Positions 16,741-26,360 of a stretch of 54,507 nt of DNA are shown piece by piece. The notes beneath the pieces are model-generated. The model worked only from the letters and a program-made list of their open reading frames with translations, was not told where the DNA came from and searched no databases. A program made the translations under genes and the position numbers. The stretch comes from a virus, in IMG/VR virus record IMGVR_UViG_3300045612_000538, positions 1 to 54,507 of that record. One strand, given 5' to 3'. The stretch's first letter is position 1. Each line of letters begins with the position of its first letter.

Positions 16741-17467
16741 TTTTTTTACAGTTATTTTTCTCCCAAGGTATTTCAATTTTATATGGTAAAGGATCAATAT
16801 ATCCAGCATCTAGAAATCCCTTTATCCTAAGCGAACAAGCCGTACATTTACCGCATGCAATATTTTTACCTTCATAGCATGTCCAGGTTTTACTAAAATC
16901 GACACCTAAGCTAATACCCGTTTTAACAATATCTGCTTTTGATTTAGTTAGAAGAGGTGCAATAACTTCTATTTTAGTCCGTCGATTTAAAGAGGATAAT
17001 TCGTTTATTTTGTCTAAAAATTCCGGGCTTCCATCCCAGTATCCAGCGACACTATCAGCTTGCGCCGCTCCATGAATAATTTTTGCAGCATTATTACTCT
17101 CTGCATATGCAAGACAAATACTTAAAAGCATTATGTTTCTAAACGGTACATAATTAACTGTTTGAGGATCACCCATAACATTCTTAGCATAGGCTACTTT
17201 AATTTTTTTATTCGTTAAAGCACTAGTGCGGGCTATATCCTTAAAAAATGAAATTGGAACAATAGTATGATTTGTTTTTTTAGTACCATATTTTTCCCTA
17301 ACAGAATCAATTTGAAGTTTTGCACACTTCAACTCTTTTTTATGTTTTTGATCATAATTAAATGATATAGCATCTGTATGACTATAGATTTTGACTGCGT
17401 AATGCAGCAATACAGAACTATCCATTCCTCCGCTGACAGGAACTACAACTCTACTCAACCGGCTCAT
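16730..17467 (-). CDS. queC: 7-cyano-7-deazaguanine (preQ0) synthase QueC
   Basis: Converts 7-carboxy-7-deazaguanine to preQ0 with ATP and ammonia. 245 residues. The PP-loop is VSGGMDSSVLL at residue 12, and the C-terminal zinc site is CYEG...ACGKCTAC (residues about 198-215). YVPFRNIMLLS and GAAQADSVAGYWD are also typical. It overlaps the end of uvsX by 17 bases, so it is expressed with recombination genes. Its pathway partners FolE, QueD and QueE lie 17-21 kb away. Confidence 0.95.
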   Translation of the reverse strand: MSRLSRVVVPVSGGMDSSVLLHYAVKIYSHTDAISFNYDQKHKKELKCAKLQIDSVREKYGTKKTNHTIVPISFFKDIARTSALTNKKIKVAYAKNVMGDPQTVNYVPFRNIMLLSICLAYAESNNAAKIIHGAAQADSVAGYWDGSPEFLDKINELSSLNRRTKIEVIAPLLTKSKADIVKTGISLGVDFSKTWTCYEGKNIACGKCTACSLRIKGFLDAGYIDPLPYKIEIPWEKNNCKKINI

Positions 17468-18557
17468 CTACAGATGTATTAGAATGGTATGAGTATTCGT
17501 TTTGAAGTATCTTGTCAAGCTCAGGAATAATAAACCCGTCATAAAAAGCTGCATCTTTAGCAAAGTTTTTTGCATAACCAAGTTTATCACCTTTTTTATA
17601 TTTACCACAATCAATACCAACAGTAAAAGTAGGCCCGCTCTGAACAACAATATTACGAGCTGATGCCATAGCGAGCAAACCGCTGTACTTGTTAAGACCT
17701 GTTTTAAAAGATAAGTACATTTCAGCTTCTAGAAATGGCGGTAAAAACCTATTTTTAACTGTAAGAGCTCGAATAGTAGTACCGGTATATTTGTTCGCTT
17801 CTGCTAACTTAACATCATCCAGTAAACTATCTCCTTCGCCTTCTTTTTCGTTTCGTTTGGCTAGTTGAACTAAAATACTAGACATGTAGAGAGGACCGGA
17901 TCCGCCGGCTTGGTTTTTAACTAAGCTTGGATACATTGAAGCTGGGTCGTCATATGTATGGTTGGTAAATAAAATTGTAACTCCTGCTTTAGCAGCCTTA
18001 AAAGTTAGTACTCGAAACATACTTTTAAGAGACTTAGCTCTCAGACCCATATCTGCTGCAGATTTATCTTTCACTACATCATCAAGTTCTTTTTGAGATG
18101 CAAGATTACCTAAACTATCAATACTAATAATAAATTTACCTTTAGCATTATTTTCTATAACACTATCTAAAAAAGTAGAAATTTGATTACGACATTGATC
18201 AATAGTATCTACCGGGACATACTTTGTGCCTTCCGCATTAAGACCGACACCTTTCGTACTATTTTCATCAATAGCAATTTCAGTATCAAAAATAACAGGG
18301 TACAAGCCTTGTTTTTGTGCATTTGCTAAAATTTTATTTACTATAAACGTTTTACCTGTTTGACTTGGACCAGAAAAACCAACTATACGGCCTTTAGGTA
18401 CTCCGCCCTTAATACAACTGCCACCCAAAATTGCATTTAGAGCATAGCAACCAGTATCATACCAAGTATCAACTTTGCTTAAAGCATTTTCATTTAAAAA
18501 CGAAGCCTCACTATTGAGACTGTCCAAAGACGCGAATATCTTATTAAGATCTTTCAT
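17451..18557 (-). CDS. uvsX: Recombinase UvsX (RecA family)
   Basis: Forms filaments on gp32-coated ssDNA for strand exchange and recombination-dependent replication. 368 residues against 391 in T4. Walker A is GPSQTGKT at residues 63-70, preceded by PKGRIVGFS; Walker B-like FIISIDSLGNL and the RecA L2-type VKNQAGGSGPLYMS follow. It is downstream of a terminator and upstream of queC. UvsY, UvsW and gp32 are also in the window, so the recombination set is complete. Confidence 0.95.
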   Translation of the reverse strand: MKDLNKIFASLDSLNSEASFLNENALSKVDTWYDTGCYALNAILGGSCIKGGVPKGRIVGFSGPSQTGKTFIVNKILANAQKQGLYPVIFDTEIAIDENSTKGVGLNAEGTKYVPVDTIDQCRNQISTFLDSVIENNAKGKFIISIDSLGNLASQKELDDVVKDKSAADMGLRAKSLKSMFRVLTFKAAKAGVTILFTNHTYDDPASMYPSLVKNQAGGSGPLYMSSILVQLAKRNEKEGEGDSLLDDVKLAEANKYTGTTIRALTVKNRFLPPFLEAEMYLSFKTGLNKYSGLLAMASARNIVVQSGPTFTVGIDCGKYKKGDKLGYAKNFAKDAAFYDGFIIPELDKILQNEYSYHSNTSVDEPVE

Positions 18558-18594
18558 TATTCTATTTTAATATATTTTTTAAAAAATCAATAAA

Positions 18595-18626
18595 AACGCC
18601 CTACATATTTTATTATGTAGGGCGTT
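18595..18626 (-). terminator. Rho-independent terminator (minus strand)
   Basis: Perfect 13-base inverted repeat AACGCCCTACATA/TATGTAGGGCGTT around a six-base loop. On the minus strand it is followed by TTTTATTG, so it should end the transcript of the 125-residue gene at 18641-19018 before uvsX. Confidence 0.88.
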
Positions 18627-18640
18627 AATACAAGCTTAAC

Positions 18641-19018
18641 TTATTCGTCAAATAACTTTATAACACGCTCGTCTTTTTGTTCGGCTTGTTTTGGAGCTTC
18701 TCCAGGAGCATTTGAAAAAAGCCTCTCATACTGAGTAATAAGCCTTTCATCATTTCGTACATCGGTTCCCATTACTACGCTGGCATAGTTAAACTTCCAT
18801 ACGGTACCAGCTTCACGAGATTTCTCACCTAAAAACTCTCTAAAGTACATAGGAATAGTTTGTACATTCAGCTGACCTGTTTGGGTCGGCTGAACGTGAA
18901 TAATGGCAGGGTTTCTAACTAAAAAAGCAGCTCCCTTATCAATGTCCCCTTCAGAAGTACCGATAATAGTTCTGCCAATATGATCTACGAATGTGACAAT
19001 ATTATTTGTTTTGCTCAT
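18641..19018 (-). CDS. Hypothetical protein between polymerase and uvsX
   Basis: 125 residues, not recognised. Residues 1-90 are beta-rich (IVTFVDHIGRTIIGTSEGD, AAFLVRNPAIIHVQPTQTG), which suggests a small barrel. The C-terminal third is charged and ends in an acidic tail (RVIKLFDE) like those of replisome-interacting proteins. It is single-gene sized between polymerase and a strong terminator, so it may be highly transcribed. Confidence 0.65.
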   Translation of the reverse strand: MSKTNNIVTFVDHIGRTIIGTSEGDIDKGAAFLVRNPAIIHVQPTQTGQLNVQTIPMYFREFLGEKSREAGTVWKFNYASVVMGTDVRNDERLITQYERLFSNAPGEAPKQAEQKDERVIKLFDE

Positions 19019-19058
19019 ATATCTTATGTTATGAGATAGGTTTTAAAAATCAACGCTT

Positions 19059-21641
19059 TTATTTTAGTAATTCAAATAAATCTGTCTTAACTTGATTACC
19101 GGGAGATTTCAGCTTCCAATTCACAGCAGAATAAAAACGGTCAATTACACTGTAAATAATTTTCTGAAACATAAGCTCATGATCAGGCTTAAAATTATCC
19201 TTGAATTCTTTTGGATAGTAATATTTGTATCCTAACACAGAAATCCCAAATTTATTTGGTTGTTGGGTGTAAAAAAACCTTACTTTATCTCCGGATGCAA
19301 GTTTTTCGTATTTTTTATCTATTCCAAATTTTTCTAAAAGTTTGTTATGATAATATGCAGATTTAACATGGATAGGCATGTGCTTAGCTGTTTTAAAGCC
19401 GTCACATTGAGATCCATATTTTTCAAAGCCTTTTATTCCCATGGTAAAAGCTATATCTTCAACTGGCAGCTGTTTAAATATTTCATAAGTTTCATTAAAA
19501 ATTTTATTCGTTTCATGTAAATCTTTTGTTAAAAGCATGGTTTCAATAATCTTTTTTACTTTAGGTTTAATTGGAGTAGGCATTGTTGTACGTACAACTT
19601 CAACACCTGTATACTTAAACTTATTACATGGTATACCTTCTTCATCTAAAATATGAATAACATATCTTTTCTTTTGTAAAAACAGCCCAACATCGGCAAT
19701 AGCTTCTCGTTTAAAATTTAATCTACAATCTGTTGATCGTAGTGCTGCTATTCCCCATTTTTTTATTTCTACATTTAAAAAATCCTCAATTTCTTGAACT
19801 AATTTATAATATTCCGGTGTTATCCTACCCTTAGAATCTAACATCTTAATGTCAAGTTTTTCTACTAATAGTTTTATAGAGATATAAGAACTATCTGTAT
19901 CGTTATAAATGATCGGTGTATTTTCATTTACATCTTTTTCTGTTAGATTGGCTTTAGCTTTTATATATTCAGAAAGTAATTTATTTGATTGTTTAATTAC
20001 AGATTGTCCTGTTAACGTGATTGATTCTGCAAGTTGATCATCACCAAGAGGGCTATGTTTATTACCAAAATACCCATAAATGGTATTAATTAAAATTTTA
20101 ATAGTGTGTTGCTTAATATTTACATTAAAAATTTCCTGTTGAGTGCTTTTATATTCAGAAGAGCCCTTTTCTAAAGTAATTAATTTACGCTTTAAATGTT
20201 TTAATTGTTTTTTAAGCTCTACTCTTTTTTCGTAGTAATAATCTACTGTTATAGGTATAATTCCTTTTTCTTTTTGAGAAAATAAAACTTTAGCTTTTGA
20301 TATAGCTATTTTTTCTTTAGATATAAAATTTACAAAATTTTCATGGGAAAGCTTGAATGTCTGTCCGTTTACGTGATCAATTGTAATTTCTTTATCTGTC
20401 TTTTCTGTAATAACCCCTACTTTTGTTTCGGGAGATAAATTAAGAGTAATCATCACATTTGGGTAGAGACTATTTGCATCAAAAGATACAATATACTCCT
20501 GAAAACCTTGTTTAGGTTCACTTACATATGCACCCTCATTTTTTCCGTCTTCTTCAACACCCTTATTAAAAGTTGGTATTCTTTGGTTGCGTTGACGAGC
20601 TTTAATAGCACATAAGCCTGTAATAACAGAAAGGGAACCTAATGCACCTTCAAATGTAGTTAGCCCTGCATAAGCTATCATTCGCAATAATGACAAATAT
20701 TGAAGCTTTTCTTCCAATCGTACTAACAAATTAACGTCTTGAACGTTATATTCAACAAACATATCCCAATTTGTATCTGCAAGTCCCGATAAATTAGTAT
20801 CTCCATAATCTACTTTACTTTCACCTAATTCTGTACTTCCAATATTATCCAACTTATATGATTCTCTTAGTGTCGGACAAAATCTCTTATATATATCTAA
20901 ATAATCAACACAGGATATTCCTTCTATATGCCACTTTATCTGTTCCTTGCCAAACTTACCAACAAAAGTCCGAGCACGAATTGTGTTAATAGGGGAAAGT
21001 CTTTTTGCTTCATCTTCACCGAGAATTTTTACAATACGATTTACTATGTAAGGTATATCAAAAAATTCGCTATTCCACCCGGATAATATATCTGGATAAT
21101 CAGACTGTAAAAAATTTAAAAACCTTGTAAAAAGTTCTTTTTCAGTCTTACAGTGTATATAGGTAAAATTATCTTTCTTTTTAGAATATGATTTGAGCCC
21201 CCAAGTATAGAAATGTTTTCTTAACGAATCGTAAATCGTAATAATATTAACTGGATGTTGTGGGCTTTCAGGTACAGGAAATTCATCTGGGCTGTAAGTT
21301 TCAATATCTATAAAATAAACTTTCAATTCGTGTTTAGTAAATTCATCTGTTTCGTTTTTCTGCCAGAAAGTATCGATAAGAAACTGCTGTTGAACGTTAA
21401 AATTTTCAAACAACCGTTCTACTTTATTATCTTTTAAATATTTGTATCTTTCAGCCTGATTGCGGAATGTTTTCTTTTTTAATTTAGTATTAAAAATGCT
21501 TGTACAATCAGAATGATTATTCGTTTCTAGATATATGTAAGGATTGTAGCTAGTGTCATATTGAGTACGTTTTCCTTCACTATCCCAGGAAAACAATCGC
21601 ATGACCTGCTGATTTGGAATATAAGCACAGTTTCTATACAC
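19059..21641 (-). CDS. 43: DNA polymerase gp43 (family B)
   Basis: Replicative polymerase with proofreading. 860 residues against 898 in T4. The 3'-5' exonuclease motifs read FIDIETYS (about residue 110), SGWNSEFFDIPYIVNR and EYNVQDVNLL. Polymerase motif A is SFDANSLYPNV, motif C is YNDTDS at residues 579-584, and the KxxxNxxYG region reads KILINTIYGYFG. The C-terminus carries the usual clamp-binding end. The start is GTG at 21641, preceded by an AT-rich box. No split, intein or intron is seen. Confidence 0.97.
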   Translation of the reverse strand: MYRNCAYIPNQQVMRLFSWDSEGKRTQYDTSYNPYIYLETNNHSDCTSIFNTKLKKKTFRNQAERYKYLKDNKVERLFENFNVQQQFLIDTFWQKNETDEFTKHELKVYFIDIETYSPDEFPVPESPQHPVNIITIYDSLRKHFYTWGLKSYSKKKDNFTYIHCKTEKELFTRFLNFLQSDYPDILSGWNSEFFDIPYIVNRIVKILGEDEAKRLSPINTIRARTFVGKFGKEQIKWHIEGISCVDYLDIYKRFCPTLRESYKLDNIGSTELGESKVDYGDTNLSGLADTNWDMFVEYNVQDVNLLVRLEEKLQYLSLLRMIAYAGLTTFEGALGSLSVITGLCAIKARQRNQRIPTFNKGVEEDGKNEGAYVSEPKQGFQEYIVSFDANSLYPNVMITLNLSPETKVGVITEKTDKEITIDHVNGQTFKLSHENFVNFISKEKIAISKAKVLFSQKEKGIIPITVDYYYEKRVELKKQLKHLKRKLITLEKGSSEYKSTQQEIFNVNIKQHTIKILINTIYGYFGNKHSPLGDDQLAESITLTGQSVIKQSNKLLSEYIKAKANLTEKDVNENTPIIYNDTDSSYISIKLLVEKLDIKMLDSKGRITPEYYKLVQEIEDFLNVEIKKWGIAALRSTDCRLNFKREAIADVGLFLQKKRYVIHILDEEGIPCNKFKYTGVEVVRTTMPTPIKPKVKKIIETMLLTKDLHETNKIFNETYEIFKQLPVEDIAFTMGIKGFEKYGSQCDGFKTAKHMPIHVKSAYYHNKLLEKFGIDKKYEKLASGDKVRFFYTQQPNKFGISVLGYKYYYPKEFKDNFKPDHELMFQKIIYSVIDRFYSAVNWKLKSPGNQVKTDLFELLK

Positions 21642-21671
21642 AATTAAATTTTAAGAGATACAACATTTTAA

Positions 21672-22889
21672 TCAAGAAAGACCATTACAGGCATTTAAGA
21701 GGCGTCTTTCCGGGTGACCATAAGGTAAGGTATAAAGCTCTAAATATTTGTTAATATTATCTTCGTTTTCTAGCCAGCGATCCCCGGCGACTTTACGAGC
21801 TTTAGCACACATATTCATGTATTTGCCTTTCTTTTCTAAGGTTTGATCTATAGCCTCAATCATATCATCACCGGTTTTAAACTTAATAGGAGCATCAGCA
21901 TATGTACACAAATCTTGACATGCAATTGGCAAACCAAAGCAACTGGACTCTATGTATTTTAAATCACTTTTAGCTTTATTAAAAGTGTTGTCTTGTAAAG
22001 GTGCTACAAGCATATTAACACGGAGACTAAAGATTTTTTCAGGATAATTATATAGTGATTCCCAGGTGTGAAATTCAAATTGTTTAGCTTGAACTAAAGG
22101 ATGAAACCTCATCGGATAAGCCCCGAGAAATACCCATTGATATTTGTGCATAGTACCTAAAATTGCTTCTAAGACATGTTCAAAATCATCTTTTTGACCT
22201 ACTCGATTATCTACATCAAAATGAGCTCCCGAACCAGCATATAGAATACGCGGTCGCTCTTTATACAAGTCATAATTTTCTGAAATACGTTTCTCATCAT
22301 AATAATGGCCCATCCACCATTTAGGGGGATAATTTGGTATTTTAGTTACATTTTTATTATTTGTTTTAGATTTATAATATTCTCTCATGAAATCGCATGT
22401 AACGGTTATTTCATCACAAAGTTCCATAATTTGTTGAGAGGTACTTCTAATTTCATCAGCTATAAAAGCGGGTTTAAATTTATTGTATTCAGGTATATCT
22501 TCACGGAACACCAAATCATCAATTTCATATATAATTCTAAAGCTTATTTGTTTTTGAACTTCTTTTAAAAACTGAACAAACTTTAATTGAGCTGGTGTAG
22601 CCTGTCTTTGAATCCGAACAGCTTTGGCACCTATAAAATAACGGGGATCAAAGCACATGACCGTGCTACCATGTACGGTCATTTTTTGATGTGCGTTGAG
22701 TAAGTGCTCTGGCCATATTAACCGCCAAAAACCACAACCGCTGTAATCTGCATAATAATTTAATGCGCGGGGTAAATGGATCTCTGGAGGCACCGGATTC
22801 GTTTCTGGTGGTGGACCAGCCATAAAAGGATGCGGAGCAACAAATGGAGAAGATCCAAACGGTGAGGCAAAAGGCGATGGGCCGAACAT
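21672..22889 (-). CDS. GT4-like glycosyltransferase
   Basis: 405 residues. After a Pro/Phe/Gly-rich N-terminal 40 residues (PSPFASPFGSSPF and so on) comes a GT-B fold: IIYEIDDLVFRED near residue 140, then ILYAGSGAHFD, VFLGAYPMRFHP, and a C-terminal KSDLKYIESSCFGLPIAC with the family's E-x-x-x-G-x-P donor-site pattern. Donor and acceptor cannot be read. It sits among DNA replication genes rather than in the glycan operon, as if it were part of the core T4-like block. A role in DNA-base glucosylation is possible but not shown. Confidence 0.75.
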   Translation of the reverse strand: MFGPSPFASPFGSSPFVAPHPFMAGPPPETNPVPPEIHLPRALNYYADYSGCGFWRLIWPEHLLNAHQKMTVHGSTVMCFDPRYFIGAKAVRIQRQATPAQLKFVQFLKEVQKQISFRIIYEIDDLVFREDIPEYNKFKPAFIADEIRSTSQQIMELCDEITVTCDFMREYYKSKTNNKNVTKIPNYPPKWWMGHYYDEKRISENYDLYKERPRILYAGSGAHFDVDNRVGQKDDFEHVLEAILGTMHKYQWVFLGAYPMRFHPLVQAKQFEFHTWESLYNYPEKIFSLRVNMLVAPLQDNTFNKAKSDLKYIESSCFGLPIACQDLCTYADAPIKFKTGDDMIEAIDQTLEKKGKYMNMCAKARKVAGDRWLENEDNINKYLELYTLPYGHPERRLLNACNGLS

Positions 22890-22903
22890 CTTAGTAATTA
22901 TTG

Positions 22904-24709
22904 TTAGTTAGGTAGATAATCAACTTTTCTTGTGATTCCATTACGTTTTTCTAAAAATATGATATCACCGGAAGCAGACTTAACACTTTCTTTTCTATGA
23001 CTTATAATCATGACCGATTCATTAAAATTTTGTACACGTTCTCTTAATATATTAATAACTAAATCAACACCTTTCTCGTCAAGACTCGAATCAAACAATT
23101 CATCATATATACTAAAATTATATGTCACGTCACCCTGTAATCTACGTATATCCATAAAAGCAAACAAACATGCTAAGTCTATATTCTTTCTTTCTGCACC
23201 ACTAAAATTGAAATAAGAACATAGCTTGCCTTTATCATCTATTATCTCTTCTTCAAAATATTCATTAAATGTACAGTGACAATTAGCATCCATCTTTTTT
23301 AAATAAAAAATGAGTTTCGAATTAAACAATTGTAAAATCTTTTTAACAATATATGCTTTTACACCTTCTTCTGAAACAACGAATTTAGCAGTTTCTTGAA
23401 GCTTGATAGCTTTTTTTAGTTCATCTATTTTTTTATTAATCACTTTTAGTTTTTTATTTTGATCATCAATAAGACTATCATAATTTTTTACATTATTTTT
23501 TATATCTTTTAAATCTTGATCTAATTCAATCTGCCAGGCTTCCAGTTGTTTTTTTCTACTTAATGTATTGTCATAATCCTTTTTTTCTAAGTTAAAATTA
23601 TTAATTTTAGTTTGAAATGTTTTAATTTTTTCATCTAATTTCTTTTCTAAAGATAGCAATGTTTCTACATCCTTTTCATTTTTTTCTATTTCTTCATCAT
23701 ACTCGTCAATTTGCTTGTTAATTTTTTCTTTTTCTTTTTCTATATGCTTTTTATCAATATCTACTATATTTCGTAAGCACATCGGGCATTTTCCTTTTAA
23801 TGTGTCTATAGTAGAGAATTGCTTATTGAGCTGCTTAATAAAAGTTTGTTTTTCAGAAATGTTATGGCGAATTTTTATAAGTTTAGAGTCTACTTTTTCA
23901 ATATTATTTCTTTGTTCATCAATCTGCTTTTCAATTTCTGAAACATCATGCTTTACAAAAGCTTTAAGCTTTTTCTCTATAGAAATTAACTCATCTGCAT
24001 TATTCTTTTTTCTATTTTCGTATTTTGCTTTGCGCGCTTTTTGTTCAGCCTCTGTGCTTACTTTTTGTTTTTCTAAGACTGTAATATTTCGCTCTATTTC
24101 ATCAAATTTAGTAGATTCAATATCAAATTCACGTTTAGTATCAATTATATCTTCTTTTAATCTAGAAAGCATATCACTAAACACGCTTAAATTAAAAATA
24201 TCTTCAATAAATTTTCTTTTATCTTGTTTCTTCTTTGCCATAAACGGAATAGTATTATTCACTGTCATAATAACACAGTTTTGAAACACATCTTCGGTAC
24301 AATTTAGAAGCTGTAAAATATACTCGTTGGTATTAGTGATACTATCTCGGGTAACGTCTTTGCCATTTATTTTTAAATAACACCGAGACGGTTCTAATGA
24401 TCTCGTAATTTGTATATCATCTTTTTTGCCTAAATTTTCTATTTCAATATCCAAAACAACTTCACAATTTGTTTTATTAATATTATTAACTATAAGTTCT
24501 TTTTTAAGATCACGTAGCGTGTTACCAAACACCCCGAAATGTATAGCATCTGCAACAGTAGATTTACCTACACCGTTTCTGCGGTCCTCTTTATCGCGAT
24601 TAACACCGGTTATAATATGAAGACCGGATTTAAACTCTACTTCTACAGGTTCTTTTCCTACGGATAAAAAGTTTTTAAGAGATACTTTTTTAAATGCAAT
24701 ATTTTTCAT
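22904..24709 (-). CDS. 46: Recombination nuclease ATPase gp46 (Rad50/SbcC-like)
   Basis: ABC-type ATPase partner of gp47; resects DNA ends and helps degrade host DNA. 601 residues against 560 in T4. Walker A GVNRDKEDRRNGVGKST lies at residues 35-51. The long coiled-coil arms flank a zinc hook CPMC at 309-312. The C-terminal ABC signature reads SGAERKNIDLA and Walker B/D-loop is SIYDELFDSSLDEKG. The start overlaps the gp47 stop by 4 bases. Confidence 0.96.
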   Translation of the reverse strand: MKNIAFKKVSLKNFLSVGKEPVEVEFKSGLHIITGVNRDKEDRRNGVGKSTVADAIHFGVFGNTLRDLKKELIVNNINKTNCEVVLDIEIENLGKKDDIQITRSLEPSRCYLKINGKDVTRDSITNTNEYILQLLNCTEDVFQNCVIMTVNNTIPFMAKKKQDKRKFIEDIFNLSVFSDMLSRLKEDIIDTKREFDIESTKFDEIERNITVLEKQKVSTEAEQKARKAKYENRKKNNADELISIEKKLKAFVKHDVSEIEKQIDEQRNNIEKVDSKLIKIRHNISEKQTFIKQLNKQFSTIDTLKGKCPMCLRNIVDIDKKHIEKEKEKINKQIDEYDEEIEKNEKDVETLLSLEKKLDEKIKTFQTKINNFNLEKKDYDNTLSRKKQLEAWQIELDQDLKDIKNNVKNYDSLIDDQNKKLKVINKKIDELKKAIKLQETAKFVVSEEGVKAYIVKKILQLFNSKLIFYLKKMDANCHCTFNEYFEEEIIDDKGKLCSYFNFSGAERKNIDLACLFAFMDIRRLQGDVTYNFSIYDELFDSSLDEKGVDLVINILRERVQNFNESVMIISHRKESVKSASGDIIFLEKRNGITRKVDYLPN

Positions 24710-25767
24710 TTACATTTTTGGTATAAATCAATACAATACTTAGCTACTTCATCCTTATCTTCGATTTCAAGCAGGTTTACAAATTCATTAATAGCCTGAG
24801 TAATATCCACACCGCCCAAGTCATATCTATTTTCTTCAGGTACGCTTAACCGGTCCACAGCAAGAGAATAATCTACAGAAAGAGACTGTGGTTTATGAAG
24901 AGATACCTTTTTTAATAAACTATCAATATTTTCGCTAGATATTTTTTTATCAATAACAAATTTTACTATGTTCTTTGAAAACATAGCTTCAACTTCTTTA
25001 CCTTCTAACGATTCTTGATTTAAAATTTCTGAAAGAAGTACTTTACGGTGTTTCGGTGAAACATTATTCTCAAAAAACTCATAGCTAATATCATTTAAAT
25101 CTAGAATATAATAACCTTTTGAAGAACCAACGTCACCAAAATCCATCTCAAACGGATTACCTAAGTATATAATTTTACCTTCATCGTACTCTCTTTCATC
25201 TCTTAAATGAAAATGACCAGAAAAAATATACCGAGCATGATCTAGTAAGTCTTTTGATTTAAAACCTTCTTCACAGAGCTTAAATGAATTCATTTTGAAG
25301 CTTTCTATTTCTAAATGACCAAAAATAATATCGCCTTTATCTAGATTTGATAAATCAGAGTTCCAAGGTAAGAAAATACATTTTTTACCGTAAAGAACTG
25401 TAGTACAAGTTTGACTTATAACATTAATATTGTCCCATCCATGTAGAATAGATAGAGAATTAACATCAGTACGATCTTTATAAAAAGAATCGTGATTACC
25501 AACTAAGATATTTATATTAAAATCTTTCCAGATTTTTAATATTTCATTAACTACATGAATCGTGTTTACAGCTATTTCATCTCTGTAATGATAAAGATCT
25601 CCAAGCAGTAAAATATCTTGAATATTTTTTTCTTCTAACTCGTTCTTTAACCATATAGCCCACTTGAGAGCGGTATCGTGCCAAAAGCTACTATTTTGAT
25701 GTACTCCAATATGTAAATCGGATATACAGCAAACTTTGCTGTTTCGTAAAGTTACGTCTTTTTGCAT
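24706..25767 (-). CDS. 47: Recombination nuclease gp47 (Mre11/SbcD-like)
   Basis: Metallophosphoesterase subunit of the gp46/gp47 nuclease. 353 residues against 339 in T4. All metal motifs are present: ISDLHIGVH (residue 16), LLLGDLYHYRDE, LVGNHDSF, FGHLEIE and FSGHFHLR. It is joined to gp46 downstream by an ATGA overlap and to gp55 upstream by a one-base overlap. Confidence 0.96.
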   Translation of the reverse strand: MQKDVTLRNSKVCCISDLHIGVHQNSSFWHDTALKWAIWLKNELEEKNIQDILLLGDLYHYRDEIAVNTIHVVNEILKIWKDFNINILVGNHDSFYKDRTDVNSLSILHGWDNINVISQTCTTVLYGKKCIFLPWNSDLSNLDKGDIIFGHLEIESFKMNSFKLCEEGFKSKDLLDHARYIFSGHFHLRDEREYDEGKIIYLGNPFEMDFGDVGSSKGYYILDLNDISYEFFENNVSPKHRKVLLSEILNQESLEGKEVEAMFSKNIVKFVIDKKISSENIDSLLKKVSLHKPQSLSVDYSLAVDRLSVPEENRYDLGGVDITQAINEFVNLLEIEDKDEVAKYCIDLYQKCK

Positions 25768-26360
25768 TAGTCTTGTGCGTTATAATTATCATCATCTGGC
25801 TCTATGTAGATGTGAACATTTCCAAATTCATCTGTCTTAGCCATTGTTTCAGTATAAACTTTTTGTTTATACTCATCTAAAACTTCATGATGTTTCTTCT
25901 CTTTTTTAATCCGATTGATAAAAGCATGAAATGCAATTGTTGTAAAATATGAAAAAGGACTAAATCCTGAATCTAATCTAAACTTTTTGTTCTTTAATGC
26001 CGAAAACATTTTTACAACAGCATCGCCAATCATCTCATCTTTGTAAGAATAGTTAATAAAGTTAGTAGCATAAGACAACCCGTTAGCTATCTTTATAATA
26101 CTATCTCCAAGTTTTTCACTAATGCGCTCTGACTGATAAAACTTACGTATCTCTTCCTCAAATTCTCTACTATTTACATAATGAAGTTTATCTTTTGGTT
26201 TAAGCTTTTTTGCTTCTTGAACTTTCTTAGCTAATATTTGAAAGTCAGGATCATTTAAATCTAGATCATCTTCTATAGCTAGATCTTCAGCAATATTCTT
26301 GCCTTTTTTCTTAAGCTTCTTGGATTGTTTTTGTATTGGTTTGGATGTTTTCTTTTTCAT
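25767..26360 (-). CDS. 55: Late sigma factor gp55
   Basis: Directs host RNA polymerase to TATAAATA late promoters, with the gp45 clamp as activator. 197 residues against 185 in T4. A Lys-rich N-terminal 25 residues precedes the core. The key region is INYSYKDEMIGDAVVKMF, then FSPFSYFTTIAFHAFINRIKKEKKH, which closely tracks T4 gp55. The presence of this gene supports the late boxes annotated in this window. The start region overlaps the uvsW end by 50 bases. Confidence 0.93.
   Translation of the reverse strand: MKKKTSKPIQKQSKKLKKKGKNIAEDLAIEDDLDLNDPDFQILAKKVQEAKKLKPKDKLHYVNSREFEEEIRKFYQSERISEKLGDSIIKIANGLSYATNFINYSYKDEMIGDAVVKMFSALKNKKFRLDSGFSPFSYFTTIAFHAFINRIKKEKKHHEVLDEYKQKVYTETMAKTDEFGNVHIYIEPDDDNYNAQD

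Noticed and set aside
21672-22889. Base-glucosyltransferase of the T4 alpha/beta-GT type
   Set aside because: The fold pattern is GT4-like and lacks the T4 DNA glucosyltransferase features, so DNA glucosylation was not called.
23715-24284. 189-residue open frame on the plus strand inside gp46
   Set aside because: It lies antisense to the coiled-coil of gp46, is Ser/Phe-rich as expected from reversed Lys/Glu codons, and has no start signal.
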